Source: Alteromonas_F sp964429915
GTDB taxonomy: Bacteria > Pseudomonadota > Gammaproteobacteria > Enterobacterales > Alteromonadaceae
Assembly: GCA_964429915.1 (NCBI GenBank)
Contig: CAYSDZ010000004.1
Coordinates: 62,001-126,000, forward strand
Reading direction: 5' to 3'
DNA: 64,000 nt
Shown: piece by piece, positions 7,717-16,899 of the stretch
Numbering within the stretch: the stretch's first letter is position 1
Layout of the letters: the number at the start of each line of letters is the position of its first letter
Position numbers and translations under genes: made by a program
The notes under the pieces: generated by a model
Databases searched by the model: none
Told to the model about the DNA's origin: nothing
Seen by the model: only the letters and a program-made list of their open reading frames with translations

Positions 7717-9714
7717 ATGTCAGCGAAAAACAACGCCGTTTATATTGCGACACCGCTGAAAGACGATAGTTTAGTGTTAAGACAAGCGACCTATACCGAG
7801 CGTTTAGGTGAGCCTTTTTTACTTCATGCTGACATGGTCAGTTTGGATGAGCATCTTGAATTTTCCAAATTAATGGGCAAAAACGTCACTTTGCGATTCG
7901 AAACTGAAAAAGGAACGCGCTACATAAATGGCCTAGTCACCGGTTTAAAGCAACTTGAAAATATCAAAACACTCGGGCGCTATGAGGCTTCGATACGCCC
8001 TTGGTTTTGGCTACTTACCTTAAGTCAGCATTGCCGAATTTTTCAACAAAAGACATACCCAGACATCGTCAAATCGGTGTTCGAAAGTCTCGGTTTCGCC
8101 GATTTTAAAAACAAACTTCGAGCGAAATACGACAAACAAGATTATGTGGTGCAATTTAATGAAACCGACTTTGATTTTGTTTCTCGTATTTTTCAACAAG
8201 AAGGCATCTTTTATGCCTTTGAGCACACCAACGGAAAACATACCCTCGTACTCTACGACGATGTCTCAAACCTGAGCTCTATTGGCAACGTGGAATACCA
8301 TGACCTAGACAATGAGGCAAACTTGTTTGATGTAGAGGGCGTGTTCACATGGGAAAATAATCAACAAATGCGCACTTCAGGGGTCAGTTTGTCTTGCTAC
8401 GATTTCACTGCGCCAAGTAAACAATTATATGCTTCAGCAAAAGACGCCAAAAGCCAAACATTTACCCAATTACATCACTATGAATACGGTTTGTTATACA
8501 ACAAACGTTCAACAGGCGAACATTACGCGAAGTTGCTTATGGAGCAACACAACGCTAGTTACGAGGTCAAACACTTCAGTGGCAATATGCGAACCATGGG
8601 CGCAGGCGAACGCTTCTTACTTTGCGAACACCCGAGAGAAGACCAAAATAAAGATTACTTAACGATTGCATACCAGTGTACGGTTAACACAGGCGAATTA
8701 TCAGAAGATCTTAACGAGTCAAAGCCTGAAACCTATGTTTGCAGCGGTCAAGCTATTCCTGCAAACGTACCTTACAGACTCAAAAAAACCATTAGCAAGC
8801 CTAAAATGCACGGTCCGCAAACGGCGACTGTTATGGGAAAATCCACTCAAAAAAACGACCAAATATGGACAGACCAATTCGGAAGAGTAAAAGTGAAATT
8901 TCATTGGGATACGGCTTCCACTGACAATGAAAGTTCCTCTTGCTGGATACGTGTTGCGCAATCAATGTCGGGCAAAAAATGGGGGAGTATGTCTATTCCC
9001 CGAGTGGGGCAAGAAGTCTTGGTCGATTTTCTGCAAGGCGATCCAGACCAACCTGTCATTATTGGTTGCATATATAACGGCGCTTCCATGCCGCCTTACC
9101 CTCTTCCTAAAATGGGTCATTTGCTTGGTTTTCGTTCCAATACAACCAAAGCAAATTCGGTCAATGAAATTCGCTTCGACGATACAGAAAACGAAGAACA
9201 GCTCTATATCAGCGCAGCAAAAAACCAAGATATTTTGGTCACGCAGGATTGTTTTGAAACCATCGGTTCCGACAAACATTTGTCGGTAAAAAACAATCAT
9301 TTTGAACAAATCAAACACAATCGCAGTGAAGATATCGGTGCTAGTCATACAGTGAAAGTAGGGAAAGACGCAAGTACCCACATAATTGGGAAAGACGCTA
9401 AACTCGTTGAAAACACTCGATCGTTGTCCGTAAAAGGAAACTGCGGCGAGGATTACGGCCGTAACCTTTCCATCAATATCGAAAAAGATGGCTACATAAA
9501 AGCAGACAATATTTGCTTAGAAGCAGATAACAACATTACCTTAAAAGTAGGAAACACCTTTATTGCCATGGAGCGCGAAGGTATTGCTATTCACTCCACT
9601 GGTAAAGTATCAATTAGCGCGAAGCAGAGCTTGCAGCTAGAGGGTGAAGCGAGCACTGAACTTAAGAGTAAAAAAACGGCGTCTATTAAAGGCAAAACAG
9701 TCAAAATTAATTAG
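7717..9714 (+). CDS. vgrG: T6SS spike protein VgrG (TssI)
   Basis: A 665-residue VgrG, the trimeric spike that caps the Hcp tube. Residues 1 to about 350 form the gp27-like base, with the signature FNETDFDFVSRIFQQEGIFYAF. The gp5-like OB domain is around 370-450 (DQFGRVKVKFHWD, CWIRVAQ, WGSMSIPRVGQEVLVDFLQGDPDQP). Beta-helix repeats from about 480 end in short polar strands (ASIKGKTVKIN). There is no C-terminal effector extension, so payloads should be separate proteins. It leads a six-gene plus-strand operon ending in a PAAR-like tip, and lies 17 kb from the core T6SS cluster, which has no vgrG of its own. Confidence 0.95.
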   Translation: MSAKNNAVYIATPLKDDSLVLRQATYTERLGEPFLLHADMVSLDEHLEFSKLMGKNVTLRFETEKGTRYINGLVTGLKQLENIKTLGRYEASIRPWFWLLTLSQHCRIFQQKTYPDIVKSVFESLGFADFKNKLRAKYDKQDYVVQFNETDFDFVSRIFQQEGIFYAFEHTNGKHTLVLYDDVSNLSSIGNVEYHDLDNEANLFDVEGVFTWENNQQMRTSGVSLSCYDFTAPSKQLYASAKDAKSQTFTQLHHYEYGLLYNKRSTGEHYAKLLMEQHNASYEVKHFSGNMRTMGAGERFLLCEHPREDQNKDYLTIAYQCTVNTGELSEDLNESKPETYVCSGQAIPANVPYRLKKTISKPKMHGPQTATVMGKSTQKNDQIWTDQFGRVKVKFHWDTASTDNESSSCWIRVAQSMSGKKWGSMSIPRVGQEVLVDFLQGDPDQPVIIGCIYNGASMPPYPLPKMGHLLGFRSNTTKANSVNEIRFDDTENEEQLYISAAKNQDILVTQDCFETIGSDKHLSVKNNHFEQIKHNRSEDIGASHTVKVGKDASTHIIGKDAKLVENTRSLSVKGNCGEDYGRNLSINIEKDGYIKADNICLEADNNITLKVGNTFIAMEREGIAIHSTGKVSISAKQSLQLEGEASTELKSKKTASIKGKTVKIN

Positions 9715-9724
9715 GTTTAATGCT

Positions 9725-10345
9725 ATGAATCCAAAAGTGGGTCAGTTGATGTCGATGATCATGCCAAGTGCACCATTAGCGGTGTTTGAAGCAGATTTAC
9801 CCGATGTGGAAACCATGGCGCAAAATAAACTGGCTGAACTGAGTAATCCATTTGGAAAGTATGGCTCAACCAAAGCTGAACCCTTTGTTGAACGAGCCAA
9901 TCACCTCGATATGAATACCGCTCCTTCGAGCTTCGTGGCTGAAAAATCAAAAGCCTTAGCAAGCATGGCACAGCAGTATGGCGAAGAAAAGGCAGCGCCG
10001 TATCTTGCGAGTATTCAATCTCTTCAAGCCTCACTTCCTGACGATACTCCCTTTGCTAGCTTGCCGATAGACACAGCAGCTATACGCAACCTTGCAGATA
10101 CAGGCGCAAACACCGAGCCCCTAGAAAAAATAGATGAATCTCGCCTGTCAGCCTTTGAACTTGCATTAACTGATGAGTTGGGTCAAGCGTTACCAGGGCA
10201 ACCCTATGAACTTACCTTGCCCAATGGCAAAGTGGCAACGGGTATCAGCGACGAAATGGGCATCGTTAAAATAGCAGAAGTTGGAAAAGGCGTGTGTCAG
10301 CTTAGTCTTCCAACATTAGATGCAGACGTGTGGTCACTACTTTGA
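9725..10345 (+). CDS. VgrG-associated protein with C-terminal Ig-like/carboxypeptidase-regulatory-like domain
   Basis: A 206-residue protein starting at ATG 9725, 10 bases after the vgrG stop. Residues 1 to about 145 are helical, Ala- and Glu-rich, and unlike anything I recognise. Residues 155-200 (ELALTDELGQALPGQPYELTLP, then ATGISDEMGIVKI) match the Ig-like domain often found in VgrG-linked accessory or effector-carrying proteins. It probably sits on the spike as an adaptor or structural cap. No toxic motif was seen. Its 3' end overlaps the next gene. Confidence 0.6.
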   Translation: MNPKVGQLMSMIMPSAPLAVFEADLPDVETMAQNKLAELSNPFGKYGSTKAEPFVERANHLDMNTAPSSFVAEKSKALASMAQQYGEEKAAPYLASIQSLQASLPDDTPFASLPIDTAAIRNLADTGANTEPLEKIDESRLSAFELALTDELGQALPGQPYELTLPNGKVATGISDEMGIVKIAEVGKGVCQLSLPTLDADVWSLL

Positions 10346-11007
10346 AAAAAAAATCTGAGTTCAAAGAACACCTTGTTAAGCCTGGCGAATGTTTTGCGAG
10401 CATTGCTAAGCAATACGGCTTTGCTGATCCCGACACACTGTATCACCACCCCTCCAACGCAAAAATCCGAGCGCTACGGACTAACAAGCATCTTTTAGAG
10501 ACAAATGATATTGTTCGTATTCCCGCTGTACAGAAAAAAACCGTTTCACTGATGGCCGGCAAACAGACTGTCTTGGTGTTAAAAGGGAAAGTGTGTCTAT
10601 TCAATCTTCAAATCGCAGAATTCGACGGAAAACCACTTGCAAATAGCGCTTATTTACTTGAAGTATCAAAACATAAATACACAGGTGTGACGAATGCGAT
10701 CGGTAAAATTACACAAGTCATAGACAGCGGAGCAACGACCGGTAAATTATGGGTGTATTTAGACGAAAACAAACATAATTCACTGTTTTGGACCTTACAG
10801 TTTGGTACGTTGACGCCATGCCAAACCATCACAGGAATACAAGCAAGGCTCAACAACCTAGGTTACTACTGTGCCAATGAGAAAGGAGAAATGGACAGCT
10901 CAACGCAAGATGCTATTACTCAGTTCAAATTGCAGAACCACCTGCCTGCTAACCCTGAGATAGATGAATCATTTCTGTCTGCATTAGCTAACACGTATGG
11001 TTTATGA
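10330..11007 (+). CDS. LysM and peptidoglycan-binding-domain protein of the VgrG operon
   Basis: A 225-residue protein with two wall-binding modules. A LysM-like N-terminus (HLVKPGECFASIAKQYGF to NDIVRIP, about 14-65) is followed by an Ig-like middle part resembling the preceding protein (FDGKPLANSAYLLEV). The C-terminal peptidoglycan_binding_1 repeat is IQARLNNLGYYCANEKGEMD to ITQFKLQNHL (about 160-205). No hydrolase active site is seen. The start is uncertain: GTG 10330 overlaps the previous gene by 16 bases, and TTG 10342 would give a TTGA junction. There is no signal peptide, so delivery with the T6SS spike into a target periplasm is a reasonable inference. Confidence 0.7.
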   Translation: MVTTLKKKSEFKEHLVKPGECFASIAKQYGFADPDTLYHHPSNAKIRALRTNKHLLETNDIVRIPAVQKKTVSLMAGKQTVLVLKGKVCLFNLQIAEFDGKPLANSAYLLEVSKHKYTGVTNAIGKITQVIDSGATTGKLWVYLDENKHNSLFWTLQFGTLTPCQTITGIQARLNNLGYYCANEKGEMDSSTQDAITQFKLQNHLPANPEIDESFLSALANTYGL

Positions 11008-11019
11008 AGGTAGAAAAAA

Positions 11020-12597
11020 ATGGCTAAAGTAGCGCGTTCAAGTTTTACTACCCAAAACATCAACTCTTTGAGAGTCCATAAATTAAAGGTTTTCTTACAA
11101 ACGGTTGCTGGAAGCCATAAGTCCGAACTCTTTAACGCACCGATAAGTGAAGATGATCAAAATATTGAATACGCGGTGTATATCGACGGGCGATTTTCTC
11201 AGTCTGGTTTTGTTCAGCCTGATGGCAGTATTACCGTGTATATGCCAAGTGCAAAGCAAGTTGAGCTTAGGCTTTTAGGAAGCCAATACTCGCTGCTCCC
11301 TCCGATTAACTTACCGCCACCAAATACTGAAAAGGGGGTTAAACAACGGCTTTATCGACTCGGATACTGTGGGGAAAACGAAACCGAGGATAAAGTAAAA
11401 TCAGCGCTGTTGCATTTTCAACTCGACCAAAAATTACCCCCAAATACAAACCTATCGAATAACGCCACTTGCTCAGCACTGAGTCAAGCCGCTTTACCGT
11501 CTGAACAACGTATCGTTCCTGTGCAATTTGAGCGATGTTCTTTAGAAGCGAATGTTGATACTTTCTTACCCCACACTTACCCACCGTTTGATGCAGAAAA
11601 AGCAGACTTTAATCAGGCTTGTGCTTTAGTTTCGATGGCTCCTCAGTCAACAATGCAATTAACCTTAAAACGTGCAAACATTGCCGCTAATTCTCCGCTA
11701 TTTCTCAGTTCATCCAATCCAGATTTACTCACTGTTGTTAAACCCGACACCACGATTCCACTTGCGGAAGGCACCGAACAAATCATTGAAATTACGTCTG
11801 GCTGTATCCAAGAAACGGAAAATCTCTATGCTATGGAAATGGCCTATATCGATGTGCGCTATGGTGCAGACGACGGCGTTATTATTGGTCGTTTAGGCGT
11901 TTGCTTACTGCCGCGAATTTACATTAATGTGCAAGCTTATCTTGTCAACATTCATGGTCGTGAAAAAAAACAATCTATTCCATTAGAATCAAGTTTTCCA
12001 TTCAAAAAAGTGATTCAAAACGTTAAACATTTTTGGCTCCAATACGGCATACAGCTTAACGTTGCTGCCCCTGAGGAAATAAACCTAACGCTTGCCGAAT
12101 CACAACATATGCACATTGATGAAATAAATCATGTGCTTAACACTCACTATGCCGAAAACCATATCAATGTGTATTTTATTCCGCACATAAAAGGCCTACC
12201 TGAAACCAGTAAGACCAATCAGGCTTTAGCTTTTACCCCAAAAGAATACCAAGGGTTCTATCTAAAAAAAGACATGCCTTTACGGTATCCAGCCCTATTT
12301 TTTGAAACAGGAAAAAGCCACAATATTGCTCAAAACGAGCGGCTTTTAGCAATGAAGCTAGGGCATTTTTTTGGCCTTGACTCAGTACACTGCGACGCTG
12401 ATTTTTCACCACAATTGCTTGCCGCAAACTTGATGTATATACAACAAGATATCAGTCAACAAGCGATGCCCTATTTGACATTACGAGATATTAGTTATCA
12501 AGATAATAGCACCGTTAAGACCCTTCCTAGCCAATGCCTCAGCGTTCGACACTTTTTGCTAAGTAAGTTTAACGCTCCCTACTACCAAACGGAATAA
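11020..12597 (+). CDS. Large VgrG-operon protein with peptidoglycan-binding repeat and degenerate metzincin-like domain
   Basis: A 525-residue protein starting at ATG 11020 after AAGGTAG. The N-terminal strand-rich part (YAVYIDGRFSQSGFVQPDGSI) resembles the Ig-like spike accessory domains. Residues 105-140 (VKQRLYRLGYCGENETEDKV to LHFQLDQKLP) are a peptidoglycan_binding_1-type repeat. The C-terminal third resembles a metzincin: INVYFIPHIKG (382-392), then AMKLGHFFGLDSVH (444-457), and a Met-turn-like NLMY (470-473). In active enzymes the helix reads HExxHxxG; here the first His and catalytic Glu are Met445 and Lys446, while His449, Gly452 and His457 remain. It is probably a catalytically inactive binding protein or decoy. 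Effector status is inferred from the operon. Confidence 0.6.
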   Translation: MAKVARSSFTTQNINSLRVHKLKVFLQTVAGSHKSELFNAPISEDDQNIEYAVYIDGRFSQSGFVQPDGSITVYMPSAKQVELRLLGSQYSLLPPINLPPPNTEKGVKQRLYRLGYCGENETEDKVKSALLHFQLDQKLPPNTNLSNNATCSALSQAALPSEQRIVPVQFERCSLEANVDTFLPHTYPPFDAEKADFNQACALVSMAPQSTMQLTLKRANIAANSPLFLSSSNPDLLTVVKPDTTIPLAEGTEQIIEITSGCIQETENLYAMEMAYIDVRYGADDGVIIGRLGVCLLPRIYINVQAYLVNIHGREKKQSIPLESSFPFKKVIQNVKHFWLQYGIQLNVAAPEEINLTLAESQHMHIDEINHVLNTHYAENHINVYFIPHIKGLPETSKTNQALAFTPKEYQGFYLKKDMPLRYPALFFETGKSHNIAQNERLLAMKLGHFFGLDSVHCDADFSPQLLAANLMYIQQDISQQAMPYLTLRDISYQDNSTVKTLPSQCLSVRHFLLSKFNAPYYQTE

Positions 12598-12602
12598 CAC
12601 TC

Positions 12603-13397
12603 TTGACTTCGTCAGCACTTACGAACGCCATTATTAATCATCGAAGTAATGCGGCTTTACTCGCTTCAGCCGGTGGTCCCAGTGTGATAACTGAATTGCA
12701 AACACTATTTAAAAATAATGACCCCTGCATACGCGCCAGAACGGTATTAGCGAGCGCCACGCTTCCATTAAATCGTATTCATCCCATATTATTCAGCGCT
12801 GTTGAAGATCCAGACGCGCATGTTGCTTTTACCGCAATGGGAGAAATAGAGCGCCGTCACACACAGTTGTCTACGGATTTGTTAATAGGGCTACTCGATA
12901 AATTGACGCGATTAGAGAGCAAAAAACGCTTGGTGTTAGTGCTAGGAAAACGACTCACCCTCGCTCAAACCGAGCATTTAAACAAGTACTGCAACACAGA
13001 CCACGAACAAAATCTCGTTTTACACTGCATTGCGGCATTAAGCAAAATGGGTGTTGAACAAAGAAGGCAACAATTCACTGCATTACTGCGTTCATTGAAC
13101 GACAAGCCCATTGCACTGATAGCCTTATTTGATCTCATAGAATACATTGCACAGCCATGGCTTGGCCCTTCATTACGATTCTTATTGTCGAATACCTATG
13201 TATTTCAACGCTTTAGTAATGCCTTACCTGGACACCCCACATCCATAAGATTGTGTGACAAAGCAGCGATGTTACTTAACGACTATTTGTCCTTATCACT
13301 GCCTTTTATTTCAGGTTGCTTTAAACAGTACTCTGCGGCCGAGTTAGCACAAGTGAATACCGCTGCGAGCCACTATATTTATCCCTCAACTCAATAG
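12603..13397 (+). CDS. HEAT-repeat-like protein of the VgrG operon
   Basis: A 264-residue, all-helical protein with HEAT-like repeats (PCIRARTVLASATL, DPDAHVAFTAMGEIERRH, NLVLHCIAALSKMG). It begins at TTG 12603, a few bases after the preceding stop, with GGAA upstream. No catalytic motif, signal peptide or membrane span is seen. HEAT proteins of this kind occur beside vgrG and PAAR genes, where an adaptor or chaperone role in loading cargo is plausible. That role is inferred from position only. Confidence 0.6.
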   Translation: MTSSALTNAIINHRSNAALLASAGGPSVITELQTLFKNNDPCIRARTVLASATLPLNRIHPILFSAVEDPDAHVAFTAMGEIERRHTQLSTDLLIGLLDKLTRLESKKRLVLVLGKRLTLAQTEHLNKYCNTDHEQNLVLHCIAALSKMGVEQRRQQFTALLRSLNDKPIALIALFDLIEYIAQPWLGPSLRFLLSNTYVFQRFSNALPGHPTSIRLCDKAAMLLNDYLSLSLPFISGCFKQYSAAELAQVNTAASHYIYPSTQ

Positions 13398-13410
13398 GAA
13401 CAGCTTGAAA

Positions 13411-13800
13411 ATGACGGTACAAGTAACAATGGGTGCAACCATGATGTGCTCTCAAGGCCTTACGCCGAGCACCCTCATTGTTCCTCCCATCAATAAAACA
13501 TTCGCAGATAAATTACCTGCCGCGACCGTTATGGACAAAATCCCGATCGTTAATATTCCTCCCTTTGGTATGTGTAGGTCCATGTCTAATCCCACCGTGT
13601 CAGCGGCCACTTCTGCTGCAATGGGAGTGCTGACACCCATGCCTTGTATACCGGTTATCCCTGGACCATGGAAACCAGGTTCAAGTAGCGTGAAGATTGC
13701 AAATAAAAAAGCGCTCACTAAGAACTCTAAATGCAAATGCGCTTGGGGAGGCAACATTACGCTTATCAACCCAGGAGGCAGAACGGTTAAAGTGAAGTGA
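13411..13800 (+). CDS. DUF4280 PAAR-like T6SS tip protein
   Basis: A protein of about 129 residues carrying the full DUF4280 pattern: MGATMMCSQGLTPSTL, DKIPIVNIPPFGMCRSMSNP, AATSAAMGVLTPMPCIP, a PWKPGSS turn and SKCKCAWGGNITLINPGG. DUF4280 proteins are PAAR-like and are thought to sharpen the VgrG tip and connect effectors. The conserved Cys residues probably bind a metal. The start is ATG 13411; a TTG six bases earlier is closer to the AGGA site and also possible. It closes the VgrG operon. No canonical PAAR gene lies elsewhere in the window. Confidence 0.88.
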   Translation: MTVQVTMGATMMCSQGLTPSTLIVPPINKTFADKLPAATVMDKIPIVNIPPFGMCRSMSNPTVSAATSAAMGVLTPMPCIPVIPGPWKPGSSSVKIANKKALTKNSKCKCAWGGNITLINPGGRTVKVK

Positions 13801-13801
13801 G

Positions 13802-13816
13802 AAGCGTATACCGCTT
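13802..13816. terminator. Small hairpin between convergent operons
   Basis: AAGCG (13802-13806) pairs with CGCTT (13812-13816) around a TATAC loop, in the 14-bp gap between the DUF4280 stop and the kinase stop. It is short and lacks a T tract, so it is at best a weak bidirectional terminator. Confidence 0.25.
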
Positions 13817-15911
13817 AACTTTGAACGAATGTAATAGCCTCGTAGAGATCTTTTACTGACTGAAACCTTGCTTGTGGTTTTTTTTCTGTGGCTTTTTTGA
13901 TCACTGCAACAAGAGAGGAAGGGATCGCTTTACATGCTTTATCAAAGGGTGGCATAGGGGCGTTTTGATGTAAGTCTGCTATTTCTTTTAAATTTTCGCC
14001 TTTAAACGGAGGCTCACCGTTAAATAGAGTAAACATGATCACGCCGATAGAATAGATATCTGTTCTTTCATCAAGTTCAGCATTAATAGAAAATTGCTCC
14101 GGCGCCATAAAACGCGGAGTCCCTGCTAAATAGCTACCTGAATAGGTATCGGTTTGTGAAAGCGGTTGGTTTTGTGTTTGCACCTGCATAGCCAATCCAA
14201 AGTCCATAATCTTCACTATTCCTTGACGGTTAATGATCATATTGGCCGGTTTAAGATCTCTATGCACGATACCTAATTGGTGGGCCGACATCATCGCTGT
14301 ACAAATCTGTTTGCACAGTGCTAAACCAATATTGAGTTCGAGCGCGCCTTTTCGTTTCAGTAACTTACCTAAGTCATAACCTTCAACGTATTCCATTGTT
14401 ATATAGATGCTGTTGTTCCAAGTACCAAAATCGAAGGTTCTGACTATATTCCTATGTGTAATCTTTCGCGCAAGACGAATTTCTTCTTTTGCATTGAAAC
14501 CTTCAAATAACGCGCATAGTTTTGGATCCAACACTTTTATTGCAAGCTTATCGTGTAGTTCGATGTCTTCGGCTAGATAGACCTTTCCCATCGACCCTTC
14601 ACCAATATCCGACAATAACTTAAAACGCCCATCTATTAAGGTTTCATTACTAGAAGGGGGCAATTGAATAATGGTTTCGTCGAGGTCTTGAGTTAACGAA
14701 GACATTGAAGATTCGGGAAGCACTAAGAGTCCAGACTCATCGACCACTTCGTCAGCTAAGCCTGCCAAATAGGCTTCTAATTCTGCTTTTTCCTGTAAGC
14801 TGTTACTCATTTGAATAATGGCGTTGTGCAGTGTTCCTATTTCATCTTTGGCTAAATATTGTTTGTCTTCGTCAATGTAGATACCGCTTTGAATACGCTT
14901 AACCACGTCAACTAGCCGAATAATGGGGCGGCTGATGCTAATTGCAATCAATAACGCAAGCGCCGATGCTAATAACAGGCTTATTGCTCCATCAACTAAA
15001 ATTGACTGCCTAAGCGTATCGAAAGGCGCCCGCAATTGCGCATCTGATCGTAAGCTAATAACAAATCCTAAAGGCAAGCCATCATTGCTAAAAATGGGTT
15101 TTAGCCAAACATGAAGATGGGACTCACTGTACGAAGGTAAATGTATATCAGCTTGAACACTCTCCCCTTGTGCTGCTATCACAGAGCGCCATAATGTTTC
15201 ATGAGCTTTAAAATATGTGTCTAGCTCCTCACTCAAGGCTGTGTCGGTTAAATAGTTTGACTCTACTCCGGTAATTTGCACCCCGTCATTAACCCATTCA
15301 CGGGCAAAGGTAAAAAATCCAATATGACTCTGCGTTAATTCAAAAATCTCTTTAGCCATTAAAGGCGAAAGCTCATAAGCTAACACGACGGCCCCTTTCA
15401 CCAAATCGGTCGCGAAGTTGTCAAAAATGGGCGTGACTACCGTTTGCATTAACTTGCCTTTACTAGAAAAAAAGCCCCTGCTTACTTTGCCTTTAAGTGC
15501 GTCATCAAACAACGATGTTCTTCCAGATAAATTTACCCCTATTGCATCAGGCTGATCAGAACGTGCGATTACGACACCCTTGCTATTTAGAAAGATAAGA
15601 CTATCGAACTCATAAACAGCCTGATATTCCTCGCTTATATCCTGCAAAGTTAATGACGCTTGTTCATAAACCAAAGGTCTGAGACGTGCATCGTTTGCTA
15701 ATCCTTTTGCTACCTCTTGAATGAATAAATAGCGACTGGTAACCCGTGTATCCATGATATTGTTGGACTGACTTAATGAGCGAGCTACCACGTCGTCAGC
15801 CACACTTCTCGCTTTGCTTCCTATTTGCACGTAAACCACTGAAATTAAAGCAAGTGCAACTAGCAACATGGATGCAAAAAGTCGCGTTCTAATACTCACT
15901 AATGAGAACAT
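13815..15911 (-). CDS. Membrane Ser/Thr protein kinase with N-terminal Cache-like sensor and HAMP domain
   Basis: A 698-residue sensor kinase. TM1 is at about 10-29, an extracytoplasmic Cache-like sensor at 30-300 (YEFDSLIFLNSKGVVIARSD), TM2 at 303-326, HAMP at 327-378 and an intact Hanks kinase domain at 430-692. Kinase motifs are GEGSMGKV (437-444), Lys459, HRDLKPAN (550-557), DFG (570-572) and GTPRFMAPE. It is the last gene of the minus-strand operon with the lipase and the cupredoxin lipoprotein; the gap to the latter is only 9 bases. It probably phosphorylates T6SS partners such as the FHA protein in response to a periplasmic cue. The chemoreceptor-like order (sensor, HAMP, kinase) is unusual for Hanks kinases, whose kinase domain is normally N-terminal. 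Confidence 0.85.
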   Translation of the reverse strand: MFSLVSIRTRLFASMLLVALALISVVYVQIGSKARSVADDVVARSLSQSNNIMDTRVTSRYLFIQEVAKGLANDARLRPLVYEQASLTLQDISEEYQAVYEFDSLIFLNSKGVVIARSDQPDAIGVNLSGRTSLFDDALKGKVSRGFFSSKGKLMQTVVTPIFDNFATDLVKGAVVLAYELSPLMAKEIFELTQSHIGFFTFAREWVNDGVQITGVESNYLTDTALSEELDTYFKAHETLWRSVIAAQGESVQADIHLPSYSESHLHVWLKPIFSNDGLPLGFVISLRSDAQLRAPFDTLRQSILVDGAISLLLASALALLIAISISRPIIRLVDVVKRIQSGIYIDEDKQYLAKDEIGTLHNAIIQMSNSLQEKAELEAYLAGLADEVVDESGLLVLPESSMSSLTQDLDETIIQLPPSSNETLIDGRFKLLSDIGEGSMGKVYLAEDIELHDKLAIKVLDPKLCALFEGFNAKEEIRLARKITHRNIVRTFDFGTWNNSIYITMEYVEGYDLGKLLKRKGALELNIGLALCKQICTAMMSAHQLGIVHRDLKPANMIINRQGIVKIMDFGLAMQVQTQNQPLSQTDTYSGSYLAGTPRFMAPEQFSINAELDERTDIYSIGVIMFTLFNGEPPFKGENLKEIADLHQNAPMPPFDKACKAIPSSLVAVIKKATEKKPQARFQSVKDLYEAITFVQS

Positions 15912-15920
15912 TGCGCTGCC

Positions 15921-16895
15921 TTAGAATAATTCATCAAGATCAGGGCGAACTGACTGCTTTGATTTGTTTTTATACCGTTCACCAAACTTATTGCTATGAG
16001 GTTGTGCAACATAGCGACTTGTATCAAACTCAAGCGTCAGATGTTTGTGCTCATCCTTAGCCAGTGAAAGCTTTTGCGTTTTCTCACCGCGAATACTCCA
16101 AATGCTCAGCTGGTATTCAGTATCAGGCAAGCCTTCAAACACGAAGTACCCGTCTGTACCTTTTATAACTTGCGACCAACTTATGTCATCAACCGCAACA
16201 TAGGTCGCCATGTTGGGATGAATATTACAGTATACCTTTACAATACCTTCTTCATTTAACTTAACAGAGCGTGCAAGACCGCCCCCAAACGTGCCTAAGT
16301 CAAATGCATTTTGTGCGGAAGAAGAAAAGACATTGTGCTGAATGTTATCGCGATTAATAAACTGTATCGCATCGCCTTTGTTAATCACTAACTGTCCTGG
16401 CTTATAGGTTTTGTCTTGCATATCTAGTTCGTAAGAAACATTGCGAAGTGCGCTATTAATTGGCTTTCCGTCGATGCGACGTAAGCGAACAATTAATCCT
16501 TCGGGAGTGATCGTTTGATCATTTGCGAGCAGCGTTACGCTACCTGATATCTTGCCTTCGAAGGTGTTGGATGCTATCGGTGGAAGCGACTTAAGTGGCG
16601 GTTTTGTTGCACGAATGACAGTTATTTCAGCTTCGCTAGTTTTCTGACGTTCTGGTTGCTTAAGTTCTGGTTGCTTAATAGATACAGAGGATGAGACTTG
16701 TATTTCCATTGTATCACTACTTTCTTCGGTACCCTGCACCACTTCGCCGTTTAAATTCGTTACCGGGCCGACCTCTGCTTTGCTATTTTTATGGAGTAAG
16801 CGGTCTAAACCCGGAATACGCGAGCTCACATCGTATAACGACGCGCAACTCGACAAGTAAAAACATAACAGAACAATGAAGAGATTTTTTTTCAT
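15921..16895 (-). CDS. Lipoprotein with type 1 copper (cupredoxin) domain
   Basis: A 324-residue lipoprotein with lipobox LSSC (Cys17), starting at the ATG 16895 only 4 bases after the lipase stop. A Pro/Glu-rich linker follows. The cupredoxin domain is at about 115-236: a strand GQLVINKGDAIQFINRDNI, then His187 (QHNVF) and the CNIHPNM loop with Cys223, His226 and Met229. All four type 1 copper ligands are present. This matches plastocyanin-like proteins of the methylamine-utilisation MauL type. A carboxypeptidase-regulatory-like strand region (GYFVFEGLPDTEYQLSIW) comes after it. It should sit on the outer or inner membrane, facing the periplasm. Its role beside a lipase and a sensor kinase is unknown; copper or redox sensing for the kinase is one inference, lipase immunity another. 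Confidence 0.75.
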   Translation of the reverse strand: MKKNLFIVLLCFYLSSCASLYDVSSRIPGLDRLLHKNSKAEVGPVTNLNGEVVQGTEESSDTMEIQVSSSVSIKQPELKQPERQKTSEAEITVIRATKPPLKSLPPIASNTFEGKISGSVTLLANDQTITPEGLIVRLRRIDGKPINSALRNVSYELDMQDKTYKPGQLVINKGDAIQFINRDNIQHNVFSSSAQNAFDLGTFGGGLARSVKLNEEGIVKVYCNIHPNMATYVAVDDISWSQVIKGTDGYFVFEGLPDTEYQLSIWSIRGEKTQKLSLAKDEHKHLTLEFDTSRYVAQPHSNKFGERYKNKSKQSVRPDLDELF

Positions 16896-16899
16896 ATTC

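Noticed and set aside
8429..9381. Several open frames inside and opposite vgrG
   Set aside because: They are shadows of the vgrG frame, with no ribosome sites or domains.
7717..9714. VgrG as an evolved effector with a toxic C-terminus
   Set aside because: The protein ends in ordinary beta-helix strands and has no extra domain.
13452..13769. 105-codon frame opposite the DUF4280 gene
   Set aside because: It mirrors a strongly conserved PAAR-like gene and has no support of its own.
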